Shown in pieces: positions 54,280-64,000 of a DNA stretch of 64,000 nucleotides. Position numbers and translations under genes: made by a program. The stretch's first letter is position 1. Every line of letters starts with the position of its first letter. This DNA comes from Chenopodium formosanum (taxonomy: Eukaryota; Streptophyta; Magnoliopsida; Caryophyllales; Amaranthaceae): positions 14,546,632 through 14,610,631 of the forward strand of contig CM044867.1 of NCBI GenBank assembly GCA_024500155.1, in the 5' to 3' direction. Below the pieces are notes generated by a model. The model searched no databases. It was given only the letters and a program-made list of their open reading frames with translations, and was not told where the DNA came from.

Positions 54280-55068
54280 TGTAGGAGTTTATAGGTACTA
54301 CGCAGCGGAAATAAATATGAATCATATTCATACAGTACCTAATCCAAGGATCTAATGCATAACACATAAAGAACAAATAATTGTACCTTTGAAGCGTGAT
54401 TCCACTTGCGATCGAGCAAGAATAAAGGGAGATAAAGAACCCCAAGCGTGATTCCTCTACTTGGTCCATGGGCACGAGTTAAACCTCCACTAATGCTAGT
54501 TAGTCGTGATTGAACGTTTCAATCAACCTTCAACGGAGAAGAGAGAAACGAGCTAACCACAAACCACCACGACGAACACCACGAGCCACCATGAGGGGCG
54601 CCGCACGTACGGACGTGAAGGGGAAAGAAGAGGGCCGTGAGTGAGGAGAGTGTTTAGGGTTTTGGGATTGGTTGCATTGATGTCAAAATTCACAGTGTGT
54701 GAATTATGACTGCTTACTGCAAACCCTAGGCATGGATCTTATTTATAGATCTCATCTCTAAATAAGAGCCCAAGTCAAAAGCCCAAAACCCTTATCCTAA
54801 ACACACTACTGTAGCCCAACACTCTACATTGTATGTCATAATCTCATGAGGCCCATTAATGGGCCTCTTACTTGTTTAACCCAATACCCTTGTTGTGTGA
54901 CCTCATAGGATCCATTCTATAAGGCTTTGGCTATTTAACTAACCCAAAGATCAATTATCATATCTAGCACCAGATATTGACGACCCTATAGAATGAAATT
55001 ATTATCTCCATGATAGTGATCCTTGATATATCTAGTAATCGCACTTATCGAAGACATAACTCCTTTAA
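54280..55068 (-). mobile_element. copia 3' LTR, second family (789 bp)
   Basis: Plus-strand ends TGTAGGAGTTTATAGG and AACTCCTTT. Followed on the right by a reverse polypurine tract ATCTCCCACTTG, as next to 3010. A GGGCGCCGCACGTACGGACG word lies near 54595. Distinct from the LTR at 7497 but of a related type. Left flank ATTAT (54275-54279); right TSD is lost. Confidence 0.75.
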
Positions 55069-55792
55069 TCTCCCACTTGTCTGAGACAAGTGCGCAATAT
55101 TCAAGTTCCTTAAGTCAATGTGTGTCGATTTGATGATATGATTGCATCTTATGTCGTGATCATATTAATCTACAAATCTTTCTTGAAATCAGAGTTAGAA
55201 TTACAAAACAAATGGTTACAATGTAATCCATTTGAGCACGGCCATGCATTTTCTGAATTCTCCCTCTTCAAGGGGACAAGACACATTCCTAATTAAATAG
55301 GTAGACTCAATCCAATCTTATGGCAACCAAAGCTCCCACTCAACTCATGAAGTAACCGGGAAACATCCTTTATAATCTCCACTTACGGCCAGACGTTTGA
55401 ATGTACCACAGTTAAAACAATCATTGAATGAGATAAATGTTTCACTCATGTCAAAGGAATCCACTAATATATCCGGAAGCTCTATACTTGAACTTCAAAG
55501 TAGGTCTATAGTTCGATTATGCATCATTCATGCATATCCATGTGATTGACCAAGCATCACTACGCTCCTATAGCCCAAGAAACTGCGCTATCCAATCAAT
55601 CTTAATATGCTAGTCCATTAAATGAAATCATTTATGTCCAGTTTAATGATTCCGAACTAGAAACTTGAATAATATATGAATTTAGTTCACCTGTGGGGTT
55701 TCATTCGAAAGGTCATCAACCTAGTGAGCCCATCAATTCATAATTATTTTGGACAGTTTATTTAATCTTGAAAACACGATCAAATAAACGAT
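55069..55792 (-). mobile_element. copia 3' UTR, second family
   Basis: Contains TCTCCCACTTGTCTGAGACAAG, GAGCACGGCCATGCATTTT and CCCTCTTCAAGGGG, matching in order the 3' UTR at 3011-3400. Truncated near 55792, where Athila sequence resumes. No coding region. Confidence 0.72.
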
Positions 55793-57847
55793 CTAGATTT
55801 TTGCTAAGCTTGGAAGCCCGGTGAGACCTTTCTTATTTTTCTCTTTACTTTCCTTGGTTGCATAGAATAGGATTAGTTTAGGGGAAGTTGAATGGTTCGA
55901 GGATGAATGCTTGTTAACACGTAATGTGTTTGGGATCGATGACGTTGATGTCGATCGATCACTTGTTTGTTGATTGAGATTTTTATGTGTTTAACTTGCT
56001 TTCTAGTCCATTGCATGCCATTTCTCCTATATTTCCTTTTCTATGTCTCCATTTCTTTTCTTTTATTTTCTTTTATTTTACTTTTTCTTTTACTTTCCTT
56101 TATTTTTCTTTTCATTTTTGATGTGATTTTGAGGCTTTATTTTTCATTTTTCTTATGAAATGAACTTTGTACATTGGACTTATCTTTTACATGATTTTCT
56201 TCCTAGGTTGTAAAGGTATGCACGGTTTGAGACTATGTTCGGTTGACTCTAGGATAGGTGTATGCCAGGGTAGTTGGTTTGAACTAGGAGGATCATGAAG
56301 CAGGATTCTACTTGTTTGTGGCATGTTGGTAGTTGCTCCTTATAGTTAAATAGACACCATTAGTGAGTTTTTGCCACAACCTTGTGAGGTTACTTGTTTT
56401 TCTAGCCTTCAACATTCCTTGTATGAGCGGCGTGGATCCTTGACTATGCAAACCTAATCTAATAAAGCTTGATGTATGATTCTCAAACCCAAGACCGAAC
56501 TATCTAGGAAGGACAAAGGCATATTTTTCGGGTGGTATTTTTCATTTTTGTTATATTTTGTTATTTTCTTTATTTTTGGGTTCACATTTGCCTTCTTGCA
56601 ACCATTTGACCCTTATCCCTTCTTTTCAAGCCACATCTTTAGTTATTTGACCTTTTGTTTCATTTTTTACTTTTCTTGGTTTTTGTGAAGCAATATGATC
56701 ATTTGAGATGGACTTTGTGGTGTATAAGTTGGAATTTTGGTTTCTATGAATGCAAGTTTGTGATATCATTTTTCTTTATGAATAATGGCAAATATTTGTG
56801 AAAAAGCCGTCCTACTTCATAAAAGGCATGGACTAATAAGTTGCATATAGGAAAAGCCGTCCGAATTTAGTAAAAGGCAAGGACTTTGCAAATTCGTATA
56901 CTAAAATAAAAACAAAAAAAATGAAAAAGTGAAAAATTCAAAAATATTTTGATGTATTCTTTTCTCCTTCTAAGCATTGAGGACAATGCTTCATTTTAGC
57001 TTGGAGAGAAGAGTGTACGCTTTTTGTATATATTTTTTGTGAGTATAGCTTCAAGTAAGCTTGGGGGTGTTGTTTTTGTTTGGTAATTTCTTAATTGTGG
57101 TGTTAAGGATTGATCACCCTTTTGCTTCACTTTTTAGGAAAATCACCAAATTTTAAATTTTAGCCTACCTTCACTTTTTATGCCTTACGTTACAACCTTG
57201 GGTAAAGACCTTTCGACCTAGATAGTTGAGTCACTATTCGGGGGAGGGCATCATGGGTCATTGCTTAAGGAAAGGGGATGCATAGTCAAGATTGTCGAGT
57301 AGCCTAAAAATAATTCTTTTTCCGGTTCCTTCGAGAAATCATTAGGACACTCACTAAGAGGAGATTAAAGACTAGTGAGGAGAACGCGGTAAGATTGTTT
57401 GGGATGAACGTGGATTGTGATGACTAGTTCCTATGCCTAGCATACCCTATGTTTCAATCAACCTTAGATATCTTGAAAAGTGCATACCTTAACTACTTGA
57501 GAAAGATTGTCATTCATTTGCATTATAGTCTTTATGTTAGTTCATTTCGCAAAGGTTTGTCTTCATTATATTTTCCTTTCTTTTTATGGTTTGCCACATT
57601 GATGTTTGGTGGATAGTTATGGGTCAAACTCTTAGGACACCCTTACGAGACCTCACTCGTCCTCATAGGCGACTTTGGTGTTTAAAGGATTTGTTGTAGC
57701 TAAAAGCAACCGTGATTCCTACGACAGTCAGTTTTAGTGTATATTCTTATCTTGAGTCTTTCTTTTTCATTTTTCAATTAAATTTTCATCCTTTATCTTT
57801 CTTGCTTTTTTGCTCGAGGACGAGCAAAAGTTTACCTTGGGGGAATT
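55793..57847 (+). mobile_element. Athila-like 3' internal region with polypurine tract
   Basis: Opens with GCTAAGCTTGGAAGCCCGGTGAG, typical of the junction after Athila pol. Then ACGTTGATGTCGATCGATC, TTGACTCTAGGATAGG, GAGGACAATGCTT, AAGCTTGGGGGTGTT, the block around GAGACCTCACTCGTCCTCATAGG, GCTCGAGGACGAGC and finally TTTACCTTGGGGGAATT before the LTR. No env-like frame is open. Confidence 0.8.
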
Positions 57848-59167
57848 TGATGAGTGACATTTATGACACTCATTTGGTCCCTTTTTGGATGAATTCATTT
57901 CATTTTATCTTTCTTTTCTTTAGTTTTCCTTAGTTTTATTCTTGTTTTCTTCATTTTATGCTTTTTGTAGTTAGTCTCTCTATTTTATGCATTTTCTAGT
58001 TTACTTGTAATTTTTCTCTTTTACTTGTTTTTATACCATTTGTTTGTAGGTTGTGATTGATTGTCCAAGAATTTCCGAGCTATCTCTCTTTGATCTTTCA
58101 TTGTTTTCATGCCTAAAGCTTGTGCAAGAAGTTTCAAGTCAAAGGTGGATCCAAGGGGCATGCTTCAAGGCTTGTATAAGCCTTTATCATGGCTTATACT
58201 CTTCAAGAAATTCAAGAAAGTTTTTTCCTACCTTGTCCTCCATCATCATCATCTAGGATGTGTGCACCACTTGAGCTAGGACGAAGAGAAGAAGAGGGAA
58301 AGACCCAGTTTGGTGCGGGCGCACCCATGGAGTGTGCGGCCGCACATTGGTCGGGTGCGGCCGCACACCTGGTGCGTGTGGGCGCACTAATCTGGGTGTG
58401 TTCCCGTGCGCGCCACTCTCTCTCCTCAGGCGCCCGCACCGACGTGGGTCTATTTTAGGTTGTCAATACCGACCTCCTCTTTGTATATATAGTTAATTCT
58501 TTCTATTTTTAGAGAAGTTTTTAGATTAAATTTCATATAGTTAGTTTTTGATAGAATTTTAGGGAGAGAAATTCAAGGATTGAAGAGAGAGAAACTCATG
58601 ATTTTTGGTGATTGTTCAAGAATTCTTCATTGTAATTGATCTTTATATCATAGTTTTGTAAGGATAATCTTCTTGATTTCAATACAAGTTTGATTTTAGT
58701 TGATTTCATTTGTTTTCCATGTTATTGTTGATTGATTGAAGTTTGTTTGATGATTGATTGAAGTTTTATTCATTTTTGATTGATTGTTGATTTGATCTTT
58801 GATTTCAAATATGTTGATGATGAAATTGATTATTAGTGTAGCTGTGATCTTGATTTCCATGGCTAGTGAGTAGTTTTCTAGTTAGGGAAATGGTGAAGCA
58901 TGTTTGAGTGATGGATTAGAGTAATTTGGGGATAATTGATGGAGTTGATGATATGATTAAATTTGGTTGATAATTCATGTGCATGTGTCTGATTGATTGA
59001 AGTTTGGCCATCTTTGATTATTGCACTAGATTGCATTGTGAGCTTGTTATGATACAGACCATTGATTAGTAACTTGCAATTTCACGATTGAGGTGCCTTG
59101 TGACGTCTCCTCGGTAGTGTTTAGCATAGTTGACGCTAGTTAGACCTCTAGGTAAACTATCTTAAAG
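57848..59167 (+). mobile_element. Athila-like 3' LTR, truncated
   Basis: Begins TGATGAGTGACATTTATGAC. GTGCGGCCGCAC words at 58314-58440, TATATATA at 58484-58491. Follows the family consensus to GACCTCTAGGTAAAC, then departs about 340 bases before the expected end. Confidence 0.85.
58314..58440 (+). repeat. GTGCGGCCGCAC word cluster
   Basis: GTGCGGGCGCAC, GTGCGGCCGCAC twice, GTGTGGGCGCAC and GTGCGCGCC; ends about 45 bases before the TATA-like box. Confidence 0.87.
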
Positions 59168-59723
59168 GGGTTTTTGTCCCAGCTTGAATAGCTCTCCCAA
59201 CCATTTGGAGCACGATACGACCTCTTTCTTCCTTGCATTCATAATTGTCTGTTGCGTGCACTTGTAATTTCTTTCGAGCCATTCCGCTACAATTCAGAAG
59301 GTCGAAATTTAGAGTGACATGAGTAGTTAATTTAAAAACAAAAAAAAAAACTTAATGCCTCCAACTAAACAGAATACGCTGTAATGACTAAGATGGAGAA
59401 ATTTAGATTAGTAATGAGGAAATGAAAATAATATAGACAACCATACATTTATAATTCAAGTTGAAAAATAAATGTAAAAACCACAAAAAATTAAGGCAAT
59501 GAACTGTCACACACCTATAAATATTTTTTAGCACGCTTTTGCTTAGTTACCTTTTTTTTCTTTTTCAACCCACACGCCTTCATTGTGGTCATCTCTCACA
59601 TATATTGAAACATCATCCTCAATATGTCCTTGTCCCTTTCGCGTAGCATAACCATTGTCTAACACACTATATATCATCACCATAATCATCATCAATATGT
59701 CGAGGATTCGGGGTTATAACTGC
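59168..59723 (-). mobile_element. Region 3' of the CACTA transposase
   Basis: AT-rich, no gene. Lies downstream of the minus-strand transposase and should hold the CACTA end and 3' UTR, but no CACTA terminus is visible here. Confidence 0.4.
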
Positions 59724-62700
59724 TTACATTTTCTTGTTTTTCGGGTCAGTCATATAAAACACTTGTTTTGCTTGACTTGCTAAGATTAAAGGATCTTCTT
59801 TATGCCAAAATTTGTTGAGATCAACCAATGTAAGCCTAAAGTCATTATGTTTGACCCAATTGTTATTATCAACCCATTGGCATTTAAAAACAGGTTCTGA
59901 AAAAGTAGAGTAATGTAACTCACAAATCTCTTCAATAACTCCATAGTACCTCATCAAACCAGTCACAGGATTTTTGTCTTTAGCACTGGAAAAATGCAAG
60001 GCTTCGGCCTCTAAAGTAACACCACTATTCTGCATAGTACTTTGTTGATCTTGGAACCTTGTGTAAAAAGTGCAACCATTTATAACATATCCAGAATAGT
60101 AAGTAGCATTGAAATTAGGCGTGAATGCCAAACTCTTCAATCGATCAGAAATTAAAGTATAAGAATCCATTAGCTCTGTCGTTACTTGATCATTGAAACA
60201 ACTAATGAATGATTTGCTATGTTCGGCAGCTAATGATTTCTCATTTGCCTTTTTGTTGCACTTCCTCAAGTAACTCCTGTGTTGCTCCACATATGGCGTA
60301 ACTTCATCCTCATTATGAAGAATGTATGAATGCGCCTTATGCCAATCATCATAAGACAAGTCACGCTGTTTTCGACCTATGGTCCCCTCACCATCCAATC
60401 TTCCACTGTGACGAGATATAGGAAGCCCTATCCGCTTTGAATTAAAAAAAAAGTCAACAGTATAGGCAAGAACTTCTTCATAAAACCATCGTTCAGCTAT
60501 ACAGCCTTCTGGATGAAAAGCGTTCGTCACATATCCCTTATAGGTTTTCATTTGCCTCTCAAAACACCACTGATTTCTCATGTGAACCAGATCACAATAT
60601 CTTATCTCTCTAACTTAGCGGATTGGTAAATGAACCATAATATCAAAAAATGAGGGAGGGAAGTACGTCTCTAATTGACACAAAACTAAAACAATTTCAT
60701 TCTCCAAAGTAGTCAACTCTTTAGGATCAATGACTTTCTATAAATAGCATGAAAAAATCCACATAGTCTGATAATAGCATAACGAACATCTTTAGGCAAA
60801 ATTTAGCGAATCGCCACAGGTAATAACTGTTGCATAAAAACATGGAAATCATGAGACTTTAGGCTTACAAGTTTCAAGGTTTCCATGTTCACAAGGCTGT
60901 GAATAGTAGAAGAATAACCCTCGGGCACTTTCACTCCAGCCAAGCTTTCATAAAATTCGATTTTCTCCTTTCTTGACAAAGTGTAAGCAGCAGGAGGCAA
61001 GTATGTCCGACCTTTATCATTATCAATAGCATGGAGTTCACCTCTAATCCCCAAATCCTTCAAGTCATCCCTAGCTTTTTTGCCATCTTTAGTATTACAA
61101 TTGATATTCAATAAGGTACTAATCAAACTATCACACCCATTTTTCTTAATATGCATAACATCAAGTGAATGTCTCACAAAAAGATGTTTCCAATAAGGAA
61201 GCCGCCAAAGACGCGAACACTTTTTGAACCCTTGCGTAGAAAGGGCCGATTTATGTTTCTTACCAAATGTGGTTTCAATATTTTTTACCTTATCGAACAC
61301 CTCTTTACCTAAGATGACTTTTGGATGCCCTTTAAACTCTTGCTTCCCATTGCCACATTCTTTCTCCTGCGATATGGATGATTAGACGGCAAAAACTGAC
61401 GGTGAACTAGATAAACATGCTTTTTAGATGATGTTAACCACGTTCCCTTGCAATGTTCCATGCCGATGTGACAAGCTGTATTCCCCTTCACAGTGTACCC
61501 CGAAAGCTTACCATACGCCGGAAAATCTTGGATAATGCAAAATAGGATTGCTTTAAAATTAAACTTCTCATTGCGATGAGCATCAAACACCTCAACACCT
61601 TCTTCCCAAAGCATAATTAAATCATCAATAAGTGGAGTCAAATATACATCGATGTCATTTCCTAGTTGCTTTGGACCTTGAATTAACAATAATGACAAGA
61701 ACATATACATTCTCTTCAAGCACAATGAAGGAGGTAAGTTGTAGGTCACCAGCATAATTGGCCATGTGTTATATGTGCTACTCAAGGAACCAAATGGATT
61801 GAACCCATCCGTAGACAATGCAAGGCGAAAATTACGCTTTTCATGGGCAAAGTCAGGGAATTTTCCATCAATAAACCTCCACTGCGGAGAGTCGGCTGGA
61901 TGTCTAAGCATTCCATCGTCAACTTGACTATCAAAATGCCATGTCAACTTCTTTGCATCTTCTGCTTTTGAAAACCATCGTTTGAACCTTGGTACTATAG
62001 GAAAATACCATAATACCTTGGCTGGTATTGCTCCTTCACTTTTCTTGTACCGTAAAGCATTACAAATTGGACAACTCTCTAATGATTCGTATTGATTTCG
62101 ATACAATAAACAATCATAGGACATGCATGGATTTTCTCATAAGGTAAACCCATTGAGCTTAGTGCCTTTTTCGCCTCATATGTACAATCAGGAAGAACAT
62201 TATCTTTGGGAAGAATATCTTTTACTAACTTCAGTAACATATTAAAACCAGTGTCAGTCCAAACATGACCCGCCTTGAAGTTATATAACATTAGAATAGT
62301 GGATAATTGCGTGTACTTGGTGCATCCTTCATACAATGGCTTTTAAGAGTCACTTAACAAGCTCTCAATCATTGAAGGGTTGTCATCAAATTGATCCTCA
62401 ATCGCATGCAACATATCTTCTAACTGATCACCCTCATCAACATCATTAACTCCATGCACATTATCCCTAGTCTCACCACTATGACCCACATGCATGTCTC
62501 TACGTTCCCCATGCCAAATCCAATGGGTATATGTTCTATCAAATGCCCATTTATTTAAATGTTTGAGAATTTCATCCGGTCTCTTATGCAAAAAAATTAT
62601 GACACATAAATCATGGGCAACGTAGCTTGGAGCGACCTCCACTATTTTCAAATGCAAATTTAATAAATTCCTTTACACCTTGTTGATATTAAGGGTCACC

Positions 62701-62733
62701 TGGCTTTTTTGTTCTTATCCAACTACGATCCAT
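59724..62733 (-). pseudogene. CACTA (En/Spm) transposase, TNP2 type, broken
   Basis: Minus strand from ATG 62733 (MDRSWIRTKKPGDP). An in-frame TAA comes at codon 15, then YQQGVKEFIKFAFENSGG and KLRCP, the transposase-associated N-terminal domain, with a stop and frameshift in its Cys-rich segment. 62600-62340: KHLNKWAFDRTYTHWIWHGE and an acidic linker. 62336-61309: Transposase_21 core (SCPICNALRYKK, LALSTDGFNPFGSLSSTYNTWP, QGPKQLGNDIDVYLTPLIDDL, DFPAYGKLSGYTVKG). 61300-60803: HSLDVMHIKKNGCDSLISTLLN and a DUF4218 segment (LKSHDFHVFMQQLLPVAIR), with decay at 60800-60600. 60581-59724: end of DUF4218 and DUF4216 (YYGVIEEI, FKCQWVD, LVDLNKFWHKEDPLILASQAKQVFYMTDP). It would cut and join element ends in the nucleus; at least four breaks make it inactive. 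It is not the direct partner of 20297-22422 on any evidence here. Confidence 0.93.
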
Positions 62734-63640
62734 TTCTAAGCATGATGAACAAAACACGAACTCCTCAAAATCTATTAACGCATGTTACTTTCATGACAAT
62801 ATATACATTTTCATGAGTCATTCTTAGAATACACATAATGGCAAGACCAAAATCACAATAAAAATAGAGGAAGCTAAGGTATGCAATTGGTGGCAACTAA
62901 ATTCACATGAACCCAAAGCATTATGCTGGAAATTAGTACAGAAATAGTAAGGAAATCAACTAAATAGAGAGGAAAATAGCATCCAAGGATATATTTGTAT
63001 TACTAAACAGAGAATTCAGCAATATAATGCCTTCAATTCCAGAAGAAGGAACTCTCTTACACAACAAAACTCATAATTAATTTTCTGATGCATTCCCCTT
63101 AACCCCAACACCTATAAATACCCCATTCAGCAAGCTACAGGTAAGAGAGTCCAAAAAAACAAACTCATAACAAACTTTCTTAAAGATTACTATTTTACCC
63201 TCTATTCCCAAAACTTATTCTAACAAACATCTAACTTAGCATTTTGATTACTTCTTGAGCCTTCTAGAATAAGTGAAATATTGGGTTGATTCCTTGCACA
63301 TTATTTGCTAGAAACAAATTAAACCATAATCACTAATGCAAAAGAAACTCCTAGCAATTAAAGCATTCTAAATGTGGCATTAGTTGTAAACAAATGGGCA
63401 TACATTATAGCAAATATTTTATTCAACTTTTGAAAAATTCAAACTTTCGAGGGAAAATCAAAATCCTATAACTATTGTATAATTAAAAACGGGATTCTAT
63501 GTAAACAAGATGGGCAGATTACTATAACAACAGAACATGGTAGCAAACAATCAATAAACATAATTAAACAATTCATATTCAAAATAATATCTAGGTAAAA
63601 TTGGTACTAAACCACCTTTTAAGTACCTAAATTTTTAATG
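62734..63640. other. AT-rich stretch, no gene recognised
   Basis: Upstream (on the minus strand) of the CACTA transposase. Contains a plus-strand TATAAATA (63114-63121) but no convincing coding sequence and no CACTA terminus. Confidence 0.4.
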
Positions 63641-63689
63641 GCACCACCCGTTTTCAATATTTGACGGAAAACTTAACTGCGACGTCAAA

Positions 63690-64000
63690 GGGGCCCACAA
63701 CCAACTAATTCATCTCTCTCCTCTGTCCTTCACTCTTCTTCGTCACTCATCCAATTTATTGCTGACAAATTTCTGCCATTGACGCCATTTCTAGCTCCTC
63801 TTTCCTTTAATTATTTAATGTTTTTTTGTTGGCAAAAGTAAATCATTGGAGAAAATGGATAGTAACAAGGGTAAAGGCAAGGAATTGCAAAAGATTTATG
63901 GGTTATTAAACTGTAGTACGGGGTAATTTCTTTTTTTTTTTTTTTTGTTTTTTTTAATGTTTTTTTATTCTAATTTTTGTGGGCTTGTGGGGCGTTTTGT
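63690..64000 (+). other. Possible gene 5' end at the right edge
   Basis: A pyrimidine-rich, leader-like stretch (CTCTCTCCTCTGTCC, CTCTTCTTCGTC) is followed by ATG at 63855 in the context GAGAAAATGG. The 23 codons (MDSNKGKGKELQKIYGLLN...) end in ACGGGGTAA, where GGTAATTT could instead be a splice donor, then a T-rich stretch like an intron. It may be the first exon of a host gene or a captured fragment. I do not recognise the protein. Weak evidence. Confidence 0.25.

Noticed and set aside
59168..59400. CACTA terminus next to the transposase
   Set aside because: The only nearby CACTA string (about 59026) belongs to the LTR sequence and has no matching inverted end.
1..64000. tRNA, rRNA or other structured RNA genes
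   Set aside because: I saw no tRNA-like cloverleaf boxes or rRNA segments apart from the PBS complementarity; absence by eye is not proof.

Overview
This window looks like repeat-rich, probably heterochromatic or intergenic DNA from a eudicot plant with a large genome. I see no complete host gene. Nearly everything can be assigned to nested, mostly broken transposable elements: Ty1/copia LTR elements, two groups of Ty3/gypsy elements (one with Tat-type gag, called T here, and one Athila-like), CACTA DNA transposons and one foldback MITE. The species cannot be fixed from the sequence. The evidence for a plant is the copia PBS matching initiator tRNA-Met, Athila gag-protease, TNP2/DUF4218/DUF4216 CACTA transposase and 5-bp LTR target-site duplications.

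Layout. 1-2357: minus-strand Athila-like pieces (gag fragment and two broken LTRs). 2358-16715: one old minus-strand copia element (5' LTR at 15547-16715, 3' LTR remnant at 2358-3010) whose gag/pol has decayed to non-coding sequence. A 1.01-kb stretch of its dead reverse transcriptase is tandemly duplicated (8936-10956). It is split by a younger plus-strand, 5'-truncated copia (4531-8825) that carries the only long intact pol reading frame. 16716-19577: 3' end of a T element. 19578-26790: 3' end of an Athila-like element with its LTR, split by a complete 2.1-kb non-autonomous CACTA element (20297-22422, TSD GTT). 26791-29193: Athila ORF remnant and LTR pieces. 29194-47100: three consecutive T-element 5' ends (A, B, C), each LTR-PBS-leader-gag and each cut inside gag. 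The LTR of A holds a copia solo LTR that itself holds an Athila-like solo LTR, both with TSDs. Gag of A is cut by a CACTA-like fragment carrying an exon that resembles a plant NC2-alpha/NF-YC-type gene. 47101-50335: minus Athila-like 3' end. 50336-53382: 3' end of T element D. 53383-59167: Athila-like element with gag-protease, cut at the protease active site by a copia fragment. 59168-62733: minus-strand CACTA transposase pseudogene. 62734-64000: AT-rich sequence with a possible gene start at the right edge.

The most unusual signal is structural. Every readable LTR family here has a cluster of short, CG-rich, often palindromic 'words' upstream of its TATA box. The word differs between related elements. 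In T elements the same word used in the LTR recurs in the leader (two clusters) or in the 3' untranslated region of that same element. Element C uses GTGTCACGG-type words throughout, A and T1 use GGCGCTA-type words, and B and D use TGTCGCC/GGCGACAG-type words. Athila-like LTRs use GTGCGGCCGCAC, GAGCGTCCGCTC, GCACGTCCGTGC or GCCGCGGC; copia LTRs use GCTAGC or CCACGTGGC. This looks like a coordinated, fast-switching cis-acting sequence in three unrelated retrotransposon groups.

All calls are by eye from sequence and translation. Boundaries marked 'about' are uncertain by tens of bases.
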